Positions 1-8,195 of a stretch of 64,000 bases of DNA are shown here, one piece after another (the first letter of the stretch is position 1; each line of letters opens with the position of its first letter). Origin of the DNA: Myxococcus xanthus (GTDB taxonomy: Bacteria; Myxococcota; Myxococcia; Myxococcales; Myxococcaceae). The notes beneath the pieces were generated by a model. The model saw only the letters and a program-made list of their open reading frames with translations, did not search any database and was not told the DNA's origin. The DNA lies in NCBI RefSeq assembly GCF_900106535.1, contig NZ_FNOH01000004.1, positions 62,001-126,000 of the forward strand, read 5' to 3'. The position numbers were made by a program, and so were the translations under genes.

Positions 1-1
1 G

Positions 2-670
2 GTGCTCTTCATCTCCGCGAGGCCGCCGGGTCCCAGCGAGCCTCCGGAGCCGAAAGAGTTGGTGCTCCGCGTGGCGCAGCTCCCGCGCGTGGCGAAGGGC
101 TCCCCCGCCCCGGCGCAGCCGAAAGCAGCCACCGCGCCACGCCCTCGCCCGCGCAACCGGGACCGCGTGCCCGCGCGCGTGCCGCCGCCGGTGGTAGACG
201 CGCCGCCCAAGCCGGTGGAAGCGGTGGCGAGCACCGACACCAGCACCTCGACGGACGAGGTGGCGGACGACCCGGGGACTGGCGTGCCGGGTGGGCATCC
301 GGAGGGCTACAAGGATAGCAACGTGATTGGCGTGCAGTACGTGCCCGGCCTGGTCCCTGGGCAGGAAGCCACGGGCACCGACATCATGCCCTTTGGCCAG
401 GGCATGTCACCGCCCAGACTGATGGGAAACCCGGGCATCGAGTACACGCACCAGGCGCTCGCCGCCCGCGTGGAGGGCACCATGATCGCCAAGTGCGTCA
501 TCACGGTGCGCGGCGACGTGACGGACTGCCGCATCATCAAGGGCCTGCCTCACATGAATGAGGCCGTGCTCGATGCGCTCCACGCCCGACGCTACACCCC
601 GGTGCAGTTCCAGGGCCGGACGGTGAGCGTGTCCTACGTGTTCACCCTGCGGCTCAAGCTGCCGCGCTAG
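2..670 (+). CDS. TonB-family energy transducer, C-terminal part (5' end outside window)
   Basis: The frame is open to the first base of the window, so the gene starts upstream and the N-terminal membrane anchor is not visible. The visible 222 residues begin with a long Pro/Ala/Arg-rich stretch (about residues 7-75), the typical periplasm-spanning linker of TonB proteins. They end in a TonB C-terminal domain (about residues 145-222) with the sequence AKCVITVRGDVTDCRIIKG, followed by the AVLDALHARRYTPVQFQG segment and a final beta strand. Known role of the family: passing proton-motive energy from the inner membrane to outer-membrane receptors. The two Cys in the first strand may form a disulfide (inference). 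It ends 5 bp before the convergent TPR lipoprotein gene. Confidence 0.8.
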   Translation: MLFISARPPGPSEPPEPKELVLRVAQLPRVAKGSPAPAQPKAATAPRPRPRNRDRVPARVPPPVVDAPPKPVEAVASTDTSTSTDEVADDPGTGVPGGHPEGYKDSNVIGVQYVPGLVPGQEATGTDIMPFGQGMSPPRLMGNPGIEYTHQALAARVEGTMIAKCVITVRGDVTDCRIIKGLPHMNEAVLDALHARRYTPVQFQGRTVSVSYVFTLRLKLPR

Positions 671-675
671 GGCGC

Positions 676-1794
676 TCAGCCCCCGTGGCCTCCCGCCGGC
701 ACCAGGACGTGCGTCAGGACGTACTTCTTGAGGCGCCGGCGGAGCTCATCCTCCAGGGTGAGCGCGATTTGAGGGTGGACGCGCGCGCCCACCTCGAACA
801 ACACCGCCTCCAGCAGCAGCCCCTCCTGGGCGATGGCGAAGAGGCGGTCCAGCGTGGGGTCCAAGGCATCCGTCTTGCCCTCCGCCTTCTGGCTCTCATG
901 GACGGCCAGCGCCGATGCCAGGCACTCCATCTCCTCCACGGAGGTGAACTGCTCCTCGGTGGAGCCCGTCATCTTCGCCCGGTGTGACGGCTCGCCCAGC
1001 CACAGGGCCTTGCAATTGGCGAACGCCAGCCAGGCAGGGTCGTGGTTGGGGTCGAACTGGATGGAGACGCCCTCCGCGTCGCGCTCGGCGTACCCGCGCG
1101 GAACAATGGTGTCACCGCGGATGACCAACCCCAGGTGGGCGTTGGTGCGGAAGAACTGGCGGATGATGGGATAGCGCGGGCTCAGCGCCAGGCACTGCGC
1201 CCAGGCATCCAGCGCCTCCTCGAAGCGCCCCAGCTTCGCCAAGGCATTGCCCTGGAAGAACCAGGCACGGTGGTCATAGGGGTTGAGGGTGGTGGCGCGG
1301 CCGTAGTGCTCCAGCGCGGTGGCCGCGTCTCCGGCGAAGTAGTCCGCGTCACCCCGGAAGACCCACGCCACGTAGCACTCGGGACACAGGTCCGTGGCCT
1401 GGGCGTACAGCTTCGCGGCCTCGTCGTAGCGCTTCGCCTGGAAGTGGGGCTCGGCCTCATCGAGCAGGGCTTTCATCCCGGCGGGCGTGGGCCACTCGCG
1501 GATGGTGCGGCGGCCGTCCTCCACCTCCACCTGGGGGACGTCAATCAGGGCCACGCGCTGAGGCCACAACTGGTCGCCCCACCCGCCCGGGGGTGAGTCC
1601 TTGCCCTCGACCCGATAGGCGACCTTGGAATCCTCCAGCACCTTCACGATTTCAGAGGGCGAGAGGTACGCCGGTGTCTCGTGCTCCGCCTGGGACGTCT
1701 CGGCGGCTTCAGGAGGCGCTGCTGGGACGGGCTTCGGCGTGGACGCGCACCCGAGGACGAAGGAACAACCAAGGACGATGAAGAATGGACGCAC
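676..1794 (-). CDS. TPR-repeat lipoprotein
   Basis: About 372 residues. I chose the GTG at 1794 because it is preceded by a purine-rich GAAGGGG stretch and begins a lipoprotein signal peptide: VRPFFIVLGCSFVLGCAST, with lipobox LGC. The frame is open further upstream, but that part looks non-coding. After a Pro/Ala/Glu-rich spacer, the middle of the protein holds at least two or three TPR units (segments such as YDEAAKLYAQATDLCPECYV and AATALEHYGRATTLNPYDHR). The C-terminal half is not recognised. A periplasmic or outer-membrane scaffold is likely, but the partner is unknown. Nothing nearby on the same strand suggests a pathway. Confidence 0.75.
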   Translation of the reverse strand: MRPFFIVLGCSFVLGCASTPKPVPAAPPEAAETSQAEHETPAYLSPSEIVKVLEDSKVAYRVEGKDSPPGGWGDQLWPQRVALIDVPQVEVEDGRRTIREWPTPAGMKALLDEAEPHFQAKRYDEAAKLYAQATDLCPECYVAWVFRGDADYFAGDAATALEHYGRATTLNPYDHRAWFFQGNALAKLGRFEEALDAWAQCLALSPRYPIIRQFFRTNAHLGLVIRGDTIVPRGYAERDAEGVSIQFDPNHDPAWLAFANCKALWLGEPSHRAKMTGSTEEQFTSVEEMECLASALAVHESQKAEGKTDALDPTLDRLFAIAQEGLLLEAVLFEVGARVHPQIALTLEDELRRRLKKYVLTHVLVPAGGHGG

Positions 1795-2078
1795 GCGCGA
1801 GGGCCCCTTCGAAGGATGCGAGGACAACGGCCACCAGTCTATGCCCGGGAGTTCCTCCATCCGGAGCCTCGAAACACATCGACACGTCCCGAGCCTCCTC
1901 GGCTGGGAGATGTCCACCGCCAGGCAAGCACTCCGGAAGTGGCTTGAAAGGGCTCGCGGGGCTGGCGCGCCTTCGTTCGCAGGGAGCGCCCAGGCCCCGC
2001 ACATCCTCCTCGCGCCGCAGGTCCTCCTCCGGCCCCGTCAAGTCATCGTGAGCCGCATGAGCGCTCGCGCCCCCCGGC

Positions 2079-3341
2079 TCAGGGGTGCGCGCCAACGGTG
2101 AGGTCGATGACCTTGGCAGCCCCGGCGCGCAGCACCTTTGCGTGCACGGTCTGGCCCACACGTTCCGGAGGCAGCTGCGCGACCAGGTCATCCACCTCTC
2201 GCAATGGCTGCCCCTCGAGCGTGAGCAGCGTGTCACCCGGATGCAGCCCCGCCTCCTCGGCCGGGCCATCCGGCTCCACGCTCGCGACCTTGAGGCCGCT
2301 CTGGGTGCCATGGGTCTTCGCGAGCTTCTCCGGCAGCCGGACGGGGAAGGCCCCCATCCCGAGGTAGCCGCTCGGCGCTTGTGAGGGCGCATTCGTGGAC
2401 GTGGCCTCGGTGCTGGCCGGCGACTTCTTTCCCCCTGGCTTCGCGGCCCCTCGAGCGACCTCGCGCGTTGTGTCCTTCATCGCCTTTCGCGCGCCGCTCG
2501 CAGCCTCACCGCCCTTGCGCGCTGCGCCCCGGGTCGCCTCTGCGAACGCGCGTGTTGCACCCTGGGCGCTCTTGGTGACCTCGTCGAAGGCGCGTGTTGC
2601 GTCCCGGGCGCCCTCGGCGACGTCTCGCGCCACTTCCTTCGCCCTCACCGCGGGCTCGCGCGGCGCTCGCTCCTTCACGTCGCGCTTGCGTGGCGCCCCC
2701 TGCTTCGACCCTCCAGCCTTCTGCAGGCGCAGGCGCATCGCGGCCGGGGGCCGCCCCACTCCACCACCAAGAGTCGCCATGGACATGCCTTCGCGCAATC
2801 GCTCCTTGAAGCCCTCGGCCACGCCTCCTTGCGTCGGCGCTCCACCCGCGCCACCCCTGAGCAATCGCTGACGTGCGGCGGCTGGGGGCCGCCCCACTCC
2901 ACCATGGGTCGCCAGGAACATGCTTTCGCGCAATCGGTCTTGGAAGGACTCGGCTCCCCCCTTCTCCGCCACCTTACGGAGCAGCCGCCCAGCGAGCAGT
3001 CCAATGCCCAGCAGCCCAAGGATGGAGCTCCCGGGCCTCGCCTTCAGCTTTTTTTGCGCGGCGCGGAGCCACTCCTCCATCGACGCTTCCTGGAGGTAGA
3101 GGGTGGTGTCCTGGAGAATGCGGCTTCCCCCCTCGAGCACGGGCCGCGTCAGCACGGTCGGCAACCGCCGGGCCGCGACCGTGAGGAGCCTCGCTCCGGA
3201 CTGCGCAACGTTGGCGATGAGCGCCTCGCGCTGCGCGTGGAAGCGTTCCAATTCCTGCGCCTGTACATCCTGGGGGAGCGTCTCTTGCTGGACGCGCTTG
3301 CGCGTGTTCCCCCCGTTCGCAATTCCTTTGACCGAGGCCAT
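2079..3341 (-). CDS. PDZ-domain protein with phasin/LEA-like helical region
   Basis: 420 residues. In order: a helical N-terminus (1-60), a segment resembling a membrane-associated coat region (60-100), a Gly-rich hydrophobic stretch at about 106-120, two related copies of an approximately 35-residue motif (near 131-163 and 177-209, each with a RLRE[SG]M core followed by GVGRPPAA), a charged amphipathic helix region rich in Ala/Arg/Glu at about 225-300, and a C-terminal PDZ domain (about 320-412) with the GPAEEAGLHPGDTLLTLEG signature. The amphipathic repeats resemble LEA proteins or phasins, which coat hydrophobic surfaces. No signal peptide is seen. It is divergent from the gas-vesicle operon 332 bp away; a link to that operon is inference only. 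Confidence 0.7.
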   Translation of the reverse strand: MASVKGIANGGNTRKRVQQETLPQDVQAQELERFHAQREALIANVAQSGARLLTVAARRLPTVLTRPVLEGGSRILQDTTLYLQEASMEEWLRAAQKKLKARPGSSILGLLGIGLLAGRLLRKVAEKGGAESFQDRLRESMFLATHGGVGRPPAAARQRLLRGGAGGAPTQGGVAEGFKERLREGMSMATLGGGVGRPPAAMRLRLQKAGGSKQGAPRKRDVKERAPREPAVRAKEVARDVAEGARDATRAFDEVTKSAQGATRAFAEATRGAARKGGEAASGARKAMKDTTREVARGAAKPGGKKSPASTEATSTNAPSQAPSGYLGMGAFPVRLPEKLAKTHGTQSGLKVASVEPDGPAEEAGLHPGDTLLTLEGQPLREVDDLVAQLPPERVGQTVHAKVLRAGAAKVIDLTVGAHP

Positions 3342-3673
3342 GGGTACTCACACCGCTGACGCACACGCGTGCCGGACGCGCATGCGTTGTCCATGCAGAA
3401 CGTAGACACGACAGGCGGCGAAGTTCAGGGAGGTGAGGCGGCCCCGCCCCTCCCAGATCGATCTGCCACCTCCCGGGCGATGGGCAGGGGGCGACATGAC
3501 TGACGAGCCCCCCTCAGGCGATGCGCCGATACCCGCCGACCAGGCATCACCAGCCGGCCCCTATCCGTGCCGCTCCTCGCCGGACATGGGGCGGGCGGAA
3601 TCCCCACCTTAGAGTCTTGCCGCTGGGCATGGAGGAGGGGCTGCCAGAGCTTTGAATCACGACAGGTGGAGCA
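3342..3673. promoter_or_regulatory. Divergent intergenic region upstream of the gvp operon
   Basis: 332 bp without a convincing gene, lying between the PDZ-protein gene and gvpH, so it must carry promoters for both directions. Near the PDZ-gene end (about 3358-3388) there are overlapping inverted elements built on ACGCG/CGCGT, including the palindrome CACGCGTG, which could bind a regulator. No good -35/-10 pair, sigma-54 element or terminator could be picked out by eye. The gvpH ribosome-binding site (GGTGGAGCA) lies just before 3674. Confidence 0.4.
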
Positions 3674-4198
3674 ATGGCAGAGAAGACTGGCATCAGCGGT
3701 GGAGGGTTCCTCGAAGGAATCACCACCCTCGTCACGAAACTGGCGGAGCTCGCGGAGAAGAGCGAACAGCTCCAACGCTCCGGAGAGTTCGGAGCCTCCG
3801 ACAAGGGGCTCAGGGGCGTCTATGGCTTCAACGTGCGAATCGGAGGAGGCGCACCCGGTCAACCGAGCGGCATTCCGCGCGTGGAGCCCTTCGGGAACAT
3901 CCGCCAGGATCACCAGACCGGCAAGGCGGTCGTCCACCCCATCCGCGAGCCCCTGGTGGATGTCTTCGAAGAGGGGCCGGACGTGCTGGTGGTGGCCGAG
4001 CTGCCGGGTGTCGACCGCAAGGACATCACGCTGGAGCTCCGCGAAGACATCCTGACCCTGCATGCCGAGCACGAGGCGCTCAAGTACCACAAGGAGGTCC
4101 TGCTCCCCAGGCGCTTCACCCGCCGGCAGATGCACACCAACTGCCGCAACGGCGTCCTCGAGATCCGCCTCACCGCCCAGGAGGAGCGCCGCTCGTGA
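3674..4198 (+). CDS. gvpH: Gas vesicle-associated Hsp20 small heat-shock protein (GvpH-type)
   Basis: 174 residues. The N-terminal third (about 8-45) is the Gly-containing helical region followed by LAEKSEQLQRSGEFG that marks GvpH-type Hsp20 proteins. The alpha-crystallin domain runs from about 95 to 170, with VDVFEEGPDVLVVAELPGVD and the C-terminal NGVLEIRL strand. Family role: a small chaperone that keeps gas-vesicle proteins soluble during assembly. It is the first gene of the gvp operon, and its TGA overlaps the GTG start of the AAA gene (4195), so the two are translationally coupled. ATG start with a preceding GGTGGAG ribosome-binding site. Confidence 0.88.
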   Translation: MAEKTGISGGGFLEGITTLVTKLAELAEKSEQLQRSGEFGASDKGLRGVYGFNVRIGGGAPGQPSGIPRVEPFGNIRQDHQTGKAVVHPIREPLVDVFEEGPDVLVVAELPGVDRKDITLELREDILTLHAEHEALKYHKEVLLPRRFTRRQMHTNCRNGVLEIRLTAQEERRS

Positions 4199-6330
4199 CC
4201 GTCGCGACACGGGAACATACGCGGACGCTGCGCGCCGCCGAGTCCCTCGGCAAAGACCTGGGCCGTGGCCTCGCCCGCATGGACCCCGCCGACATGAAGC
4301 GGCTGGGGGCGCATGTCGGCGACATCGTCACGCTGTCCGGCAAGCGCCGCAGCGCGGCCAAGGTGATGCCCTCCTACCCGGACGCCCGGGGGCGCGGAAT
4401 CCTCCAGATTGACGGTGTGACCCGGGCCAACACCGGGGTGCAGTTGGACGAACCGGTGAAGCTGACCCTGGCCCCCGCCCGACACGCCGAGAAGGTCGTG
4501 CTGGCGCCCCTGGAGTTCACCCCCGCGCAGCGTGACCTGGCCTACATCGGCACGCTGCTGGACGGACTGCCGGTGGTGAAGGGAGACCGGGTCCGCGCGC
4601 TGCTGTTCGGCAGCCGCACGGCCGACTTCCGCGTCGTCGAGACCACTCCTGTGGGGGCGGTGGTGATTCACCCCAACACCCTGCTGGAGGTCGCCAAGGC
4701 GCCGGAGAAGGAGAAGGTGACGCACGAGCGGGCGCGCGCCGTCAGCTACGAGGACGTGGGTGGGCTGAAGCGGGAGCTGGGCCGCATCCGCGAGATCGTG
4801 GAGCTGCCGCTGCGGTATCCGGAGGTGTTCGAGCGGCTCGGGATCGACGCCCCCAAGGGGGTGCTGCTGTATGGCCCGCCGGGCTGCGGCAAGACGCTGA
4901 TCGCCCGGGCGGTGGCCCACGAGACGGCGGCGGCGTTCTTCACCATCACCGGCCCGGAGATCATGCACAAGTTCTACGGAGAGAGTGAGGCCCACCTCCG
5001 GCAGATCTTCGACGAGGCCCAGCGCAGGGCCCCGGCCATCATCTTCGTGGACGAGATAGACGCCATCGCTCCCCGGCGCGAGAACGTGCAGGGCGAGGTG
5101 GAGAAGCGGGTGGTGGCGCAGTTGCTGTCGCTGATGGACGGCCTGGCCCAACGCCGGCACGTCATCGTGCTGGCTGCCACCAACATCCCCAACGTGCTGG
5201 ACCCGGCGCTGCGTCGCCCGGGGCGGTTCGACCGCGAGATCGCCATCTCCATCCCCGACCGCACGGCGCGCAAGGAGATCCTCGCCATCCACAGCCGGGG
5301 CATGCCGCTGGCAGAGGACGTGGACCTGGACCATCTGGCGGCCGTGACGCATGGCTTCGTAGGCGCAGACCTCCAGGCCCTGTGCCGCGAGGCGGCGATG
5401 CTCTGCCTGCGCCGGCTGATTCCCCACATCGACTTCGCCTCGGCCGAGATTCCCTACGACGAGCTGATACAGGTCCAGGTGACGATGGCCGACTTCCAGG
5501 CGGCGCTGCACGAGGTGGGGCCATCGGCGATCCGCGAGGTGTTCGTGGAGACCCCGGACGTGGGCTGGAAGGACGTGGGCGGACTGGGGCAGCTCAAGCA
5601 GCGGCTCATCGAGGCGGTGGAGTGGCCACTCCGGTACCCCGAGGAGTTCGCGCGGGCCAAGGTCCGCCCCCCCAAGGGCGTGCTGCTGAGCGGCCCTCCT
5701 GGCTGCGGCAAGACGCTGATGGCCAAGGCCGCCGCCCACGAGAGCCAGGTCAACTTCATCTCGGTCAAGGGCCCGGCGCTGCTCAGCAAGTTCGTGGGGG
5801 AGTCCGAGAGGGGGGTGCGCGAGACCTTTCAGAAGGCCCGTCAAGCGGCCCCCTGCATCATCTTCTTCGATGAGATCGACTCGCTCGTGCCGACGCGCTC
5901 CGCCGGGGGAATGGACGAGCGCGTCACAGAGAGGGTCGTCAGCCAGTTCCTGGCCGAGATGGATGGCATCGAGGAGCTGACCGGCGTGCTGGTGCTCGCG
6001 GCCACCAACCGCGCGGACCTGCTCGACCCTGCGCTGCTGCGCCCGGGACGCTTCGACCTGCTCGTCGATGTGCCGCTGCCGGACCGCGAAGCGCGGCGCG
6101 ACATCTTCCAGGTCCACCTGCGCGACAAGCCGGTGGAGAAGGACCTCGACCTGGGCGGACTCGCTGCACGCAGCGAGTCCTTCTCCGGCGCCGACATCCA
6201 GGCCGTGTGCAATCAGGCCGCCTGGGAAGCCGTGCGTCACGTCATCAGCGGCAAGGGAAAGCGGCTCGTCATCACATCCGAGAGCCTGCTCAAGGCGATC
6301 CGAGGGCACAAGGAGGCACGCCGGCCATGA
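4195..6330 (+). CDS. CDC48/p97-type tandem AAA ATPase of the gas vesicle cluster
   Basis: 711 residues from a GTG that overlaps the gvpH stop. The frame is open further upstream, but that part is the gvpH shadow. An N-terminal CDC48 double-psi barrel-like region (about 1-180) precedes two AAA domains. D1 has Walker A GPPGCGKT (227-234) and Walker B IIFVDEID (282-289); D2 has Walker A at 500-507 and Walker B IIFFDEID (555-562). Both have arginine-finger type RPGRFD motifs, so both ATPase sites look active. Known family role: ATP-driven unfolding or segregation of protein complexes. Most gas-vesicle clusters carry a MoxR-type ATPase, GvpN; this gene sits in the operon instead, so a role in shell assembly or disassembly is inferred. 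Ends in an ATGA overlap with the next gene. Confidence 0.9.
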   Translation: MTVATREHTRTLRAAESLGKDLGRGLARMDPADMKRLGAHVGDIVTLSGKRRSAAKVMPSYPDARGRGILQIDGVTRANTGVQLDEPVKLTLAPARHAEKVVLAPLEFTPAQRDLAYIGTLLDGLPVVKGDRVRALLFGSRTADFRVVETTPVGAVVIHPNTLLEVAKAPEKEKVTHERARAVSYEDVGGLKRELGRIREIVELPLRYPEVFERLGIDAPKGVLLYGPPGCGKTLIARAVAHETAAAFFTITGPEIMHKFYGESEAHLRQIFDEAQRRAPAIIFVDEIDAIAPRRENVQGEVEKRVVAQLLSLMDGLAQRRHVIVLAATNIPNVLDPALRRPGRFDREIAISIPDRTARKEILAIHSRGMPLAEDVDLDHLAAVTHGFVGADLQALCREAAMLCLRRLIPHIDFASAEIPYDELIQVQVTMADFQAALHEVGPSAIREVFVETPDVGWKDVGGLGQLKQRLIEAVEWPLRYPEEFARAKVRPPKGVLLSGPPGCGKTLMAKAAAHESQVNFISVKGPALLSKFVGESERGVRETFQKARQAAPCIIFFDEIDSLVPTRSAGGMDERVTERVVSQFLAEMDGIEELTGVLVLAATNRADLLDPALLRPGRFDLLVDVPLPDREARRDIFQVHLRDKPVEKDLDLGGLAARSESFSGADIQAVCNQAAWEAVRHVISGKGKRLVITSESLLKAIRGHKEARRP

Positions 6331-7169
6331 GAGCCCACAGCAATCCCGGTGTGCAGGGGCGACGCAAGGGCCAGCAGGCCCTGTACGTCTATGGCTTCAC
6401 GCGGGCAGGGGCGGTGGAGCACTTCTCCGTTCCCGGTATCAGCGGCGCCGCCGACGTGCGGGCGCTGAAGCTGGGGAACCTTGCCGCCATCTACAGTCCG
6501 CTCTCGATGGAGGAGTTCCTGGGGCCGGAGGGTGCGGACCACACCCAGGACCTGGAGTGGGTGGCCCCCCGGGCGGTCAGGCACGAGGGCGTGCTCGAGG
6601 AGGTGATGCAGTCCTCGCCGGTGCTTCCGGTGAGCTTCGGGGCGATCTTCTCCTCACCGCGAGCGTTGTCCAAGGCGGTCGACGCCCACCGGCAGGAGAT
6701 CTCCAGCTTCCTCGACGACATCGCCGACAAGGAGGAATGGGCAGTCAAGGTCTACGCCAACGCCCAACGCCTGCGCGCGCATCTGGAGCGAGCGCCTGAG
6801 TTCCGCCAGCGCCTCCAGCACCTCCCCGAGTCTCCCGGCGCGCGCTACTTCCACGAGAAGAAGATGCAGCGCGAGCTCGACGTGCGCAGCCGCAACGAGG
6901 GACAGAGCCTGGCGGCCCACATCCGCGAGGAACTCGCCCCGGCGGCGCTCTCGGTGAAACCCCTGCGCCTGGCAGATCGCGGGATCTCGGGCCGGCAGGA
7001 CGACATGGTGCTGAACTCCGCGTTCCTGGTGCACTCCGGGCAGGTGCAGCGGTTCGCCCAGCGCGTGCAGCAGCTCGCGGCCCGGTACCAGCCGCAGGGG
7101 TTGACGGTGGAGACGACCGGCCCCTGGCCTCCCTACAGCTTCTGCCCCAGCCTGGAGGAGCGGCCGTGA
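6327..7169 (+). CDS. Gas vesicle protein GvpL/GvpF family (copy 1)
   Basis: 280 residues from the ATG at 6327, whose ATGA overlaps the AAA stop. Features of the GvpF/GvpL family: N-terminal ALYVYGF strand, the LKLGNLAAIYSP motif, a VLPVSFGAIFSS segment, a central helical region with a FHEKKMQRELDV helix, and the C-terminal family hallmark GPWPPYSF. GvpF and GvpL are minor structural or assembly factors; GvpF binds GvpA early in assembly (established for haloarchaeal and cyanobacterial systems). This is one of three divergent copies here. It overlaps the next gene through GTGA, so production of the copies is coupled. Confidence 0.9.
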   Translation: MRAHSNPGVQGRRKGQQALYVYGFTRAGAVEHFSVPGISGAADVRALKLGNLAAIYSPLSMEEFLGPEGADHTQDLEWVAPRAVRHEGVLEEVMQSSPVLPVSFGAIFSSPRALSKAVDAHRQEISSFLDDIADKEEWAVKVYANAQRLRAHLERAPEFRQRLQHLPESPGARYFHEKKMQRELDVRSRNEGQSLAAHIREELAPAALSVKPLRLADRGISGRQDDMVLNSAFLVHSGQVQRFAQRVQQLAARYQPQGLTVETTGPWPPYSFCPSLEERP

Positions 7170-7933
7170 AGTCAATCATGTACGGCATCCTGGACGCACG
7201 GCAGGCAGCGAAGGAGTCGCTGCCGCCGGGGCTGAACCAGGCGCCGCTGATGGCGGTGAAGCACGGCAACCTGGCTGCGGCCATCTCGCCGGTGGAGGAG
7301 GAGCTGGCCTCCTCGGCCGGCATCGAGCAGGCGCTGGAGTACGCCCGGGTGGTCGAGCAGTTGCACCGCCGACTTTCGGTGTTGCCCATGCGCTACGGCT
7401 GCTTCGTCCATCACCCCGAACAGGTGGTGGAGTTCCTGCACCGCTACGAGCGGCAGTTCTCGGACGCGCTGGCCCAGGTGGAGGGCTGTGACGAGATGGG
7501 GCTGCGCATCCTGTTCCAGGAGTCGGACGTGGCCGAGCCCCCGGAGCAGGCAGGGGCGCCCACCGGGGCGGACGCCCAGACCCGCGGACGGGCCTACCTG
7601 GACAACCGGCGTCGCTTCTACGCGCAGCAGACACGTGTGGACCGCGCTGCCCGGCGCATGGCGGAGCGGGCGCAGGCGGCCTTCTCCGGGCAGTTCGTCC
7701 GCTGCACCTGGGACCATGCCGCTCGCCCAGACGGGCAGCTGCTCTCCATGGCCTTCCTGGTGGAGCGCCCCAAGCTCGCCGAGTTCCGGCGGGCCTTCCT
7801 TCGCTTCCAGAAAGACGGCCCCGGCAATGTGATGTGCAGCGGCCCGTGGCCCCCCTACGGCTTCGTTGCAGACCTGGCAAAGCCTGCCGTCGCGGCCCTC
7901 GCCGAGCTGGAGCACCTCCAAGAGAAAGGATGA
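7166..7933 (+). CDS. Gas vesicle protein GvpL/GvpF family (copy 2)
   Basis: 255 residues from a GTG overlapping the stop of copy 1. It has the [15 protein letters not shown] motif, the VLPMRYG segment in place of the usual VLP[VM].FG, and the C-terminal GPWPPYGF signature. The region at about 125-150 carries an extra Pro/Gly/Ala-rich insert not seen in the other two copies. Family role: gas-vesicle assembly factor. It lies directly before gvpA (7-bp gap), consistent with GvpF chaperoning nascent GvpA. Divergence between the copies is high, suggesting that each has its own partner rather than being redundant. Confidence 0.88.
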   Translation: MKSIMYGILDARQAAKESLPPGLNQAPLMAVKHGNLAAAISPVEEELASSAGIEQALEYARVVEQLHRRLSVLPMRYGCFVHHPEQVVEFLHRYERQFSDALAQVEGCDEMGLRILFQESDVAEPPEQAGAPTGADAQTRGRAYLDNRRRFYAQQTRVDRAARRMAERAQAAFSGQFVRCTWDHAARPDGQLLSMAFLVERPKLAEFRRAFLRFQKDGPGNVMCSGPWPPYGFVADLAKPAVAALAELEHLQEKG

Positions 7934-7940
7934 ATACGTC

Positions 7941-8165
7941 ATGGCAAACGTCTCAACTTCTACCGGGACGACCTCGACGGCCGACGTCATCGACCGGATC
8001 CTGGACAAGGGAATCGTGGTCGATGCCTGGGTGAAGGTCTCGCTGGTCGGCATCGAAGTGCTCTCTATCGAGGCACGCGTCGTGATCGCTTCGATTGAGA
8101 CCTACCTCAAGTACGCCGACGCCATCGGCCTCACCGCCGCTGCGGCTGCGCCTGTCGCGGTCTGA
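7941..8165 (+). CDS. gvpA: Major gas vesicle shell protein GvpA
   Basis: 74 residues. It carries the nearly invariant GvpA core, including [16 protein letters not shown] and [19 protein letters not shown], then the [10 protein letters not shown] helix. Length fits the family (about 70). The protein forms the ribbed, hydrophobic-inside wall of gas vesicles. Start at the ATG at 7941, with AGAAAGGA upstream. The N-terminus (Ser/Thr-rich, about 10 residues) and the Ala-rich C-terminus vary between species. It sits fifth in the operon with no visible promoter of its own; elsewhere gvpA is usually the most strongly transcribed gene. No GvpC-type repeat protein follows it. Confidence 0.95.
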   Translation: MANVSTSTGTTSTADVIDRILDKGIVVDAWVKVSLVGIEVLSIEARVVIASIETYLKYADAIGLTAAAAAPVAV

Positions 8166-8195
8166 ATCTTCACCTGAACAGGACAGGACAACGTC

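Noticed and set aside
3910..6309. Long minus-strand frame opposite the AAA ATPase
   Set aside because: No recognisable domain; the plus strand has two complete AAA modules with clear motifs.
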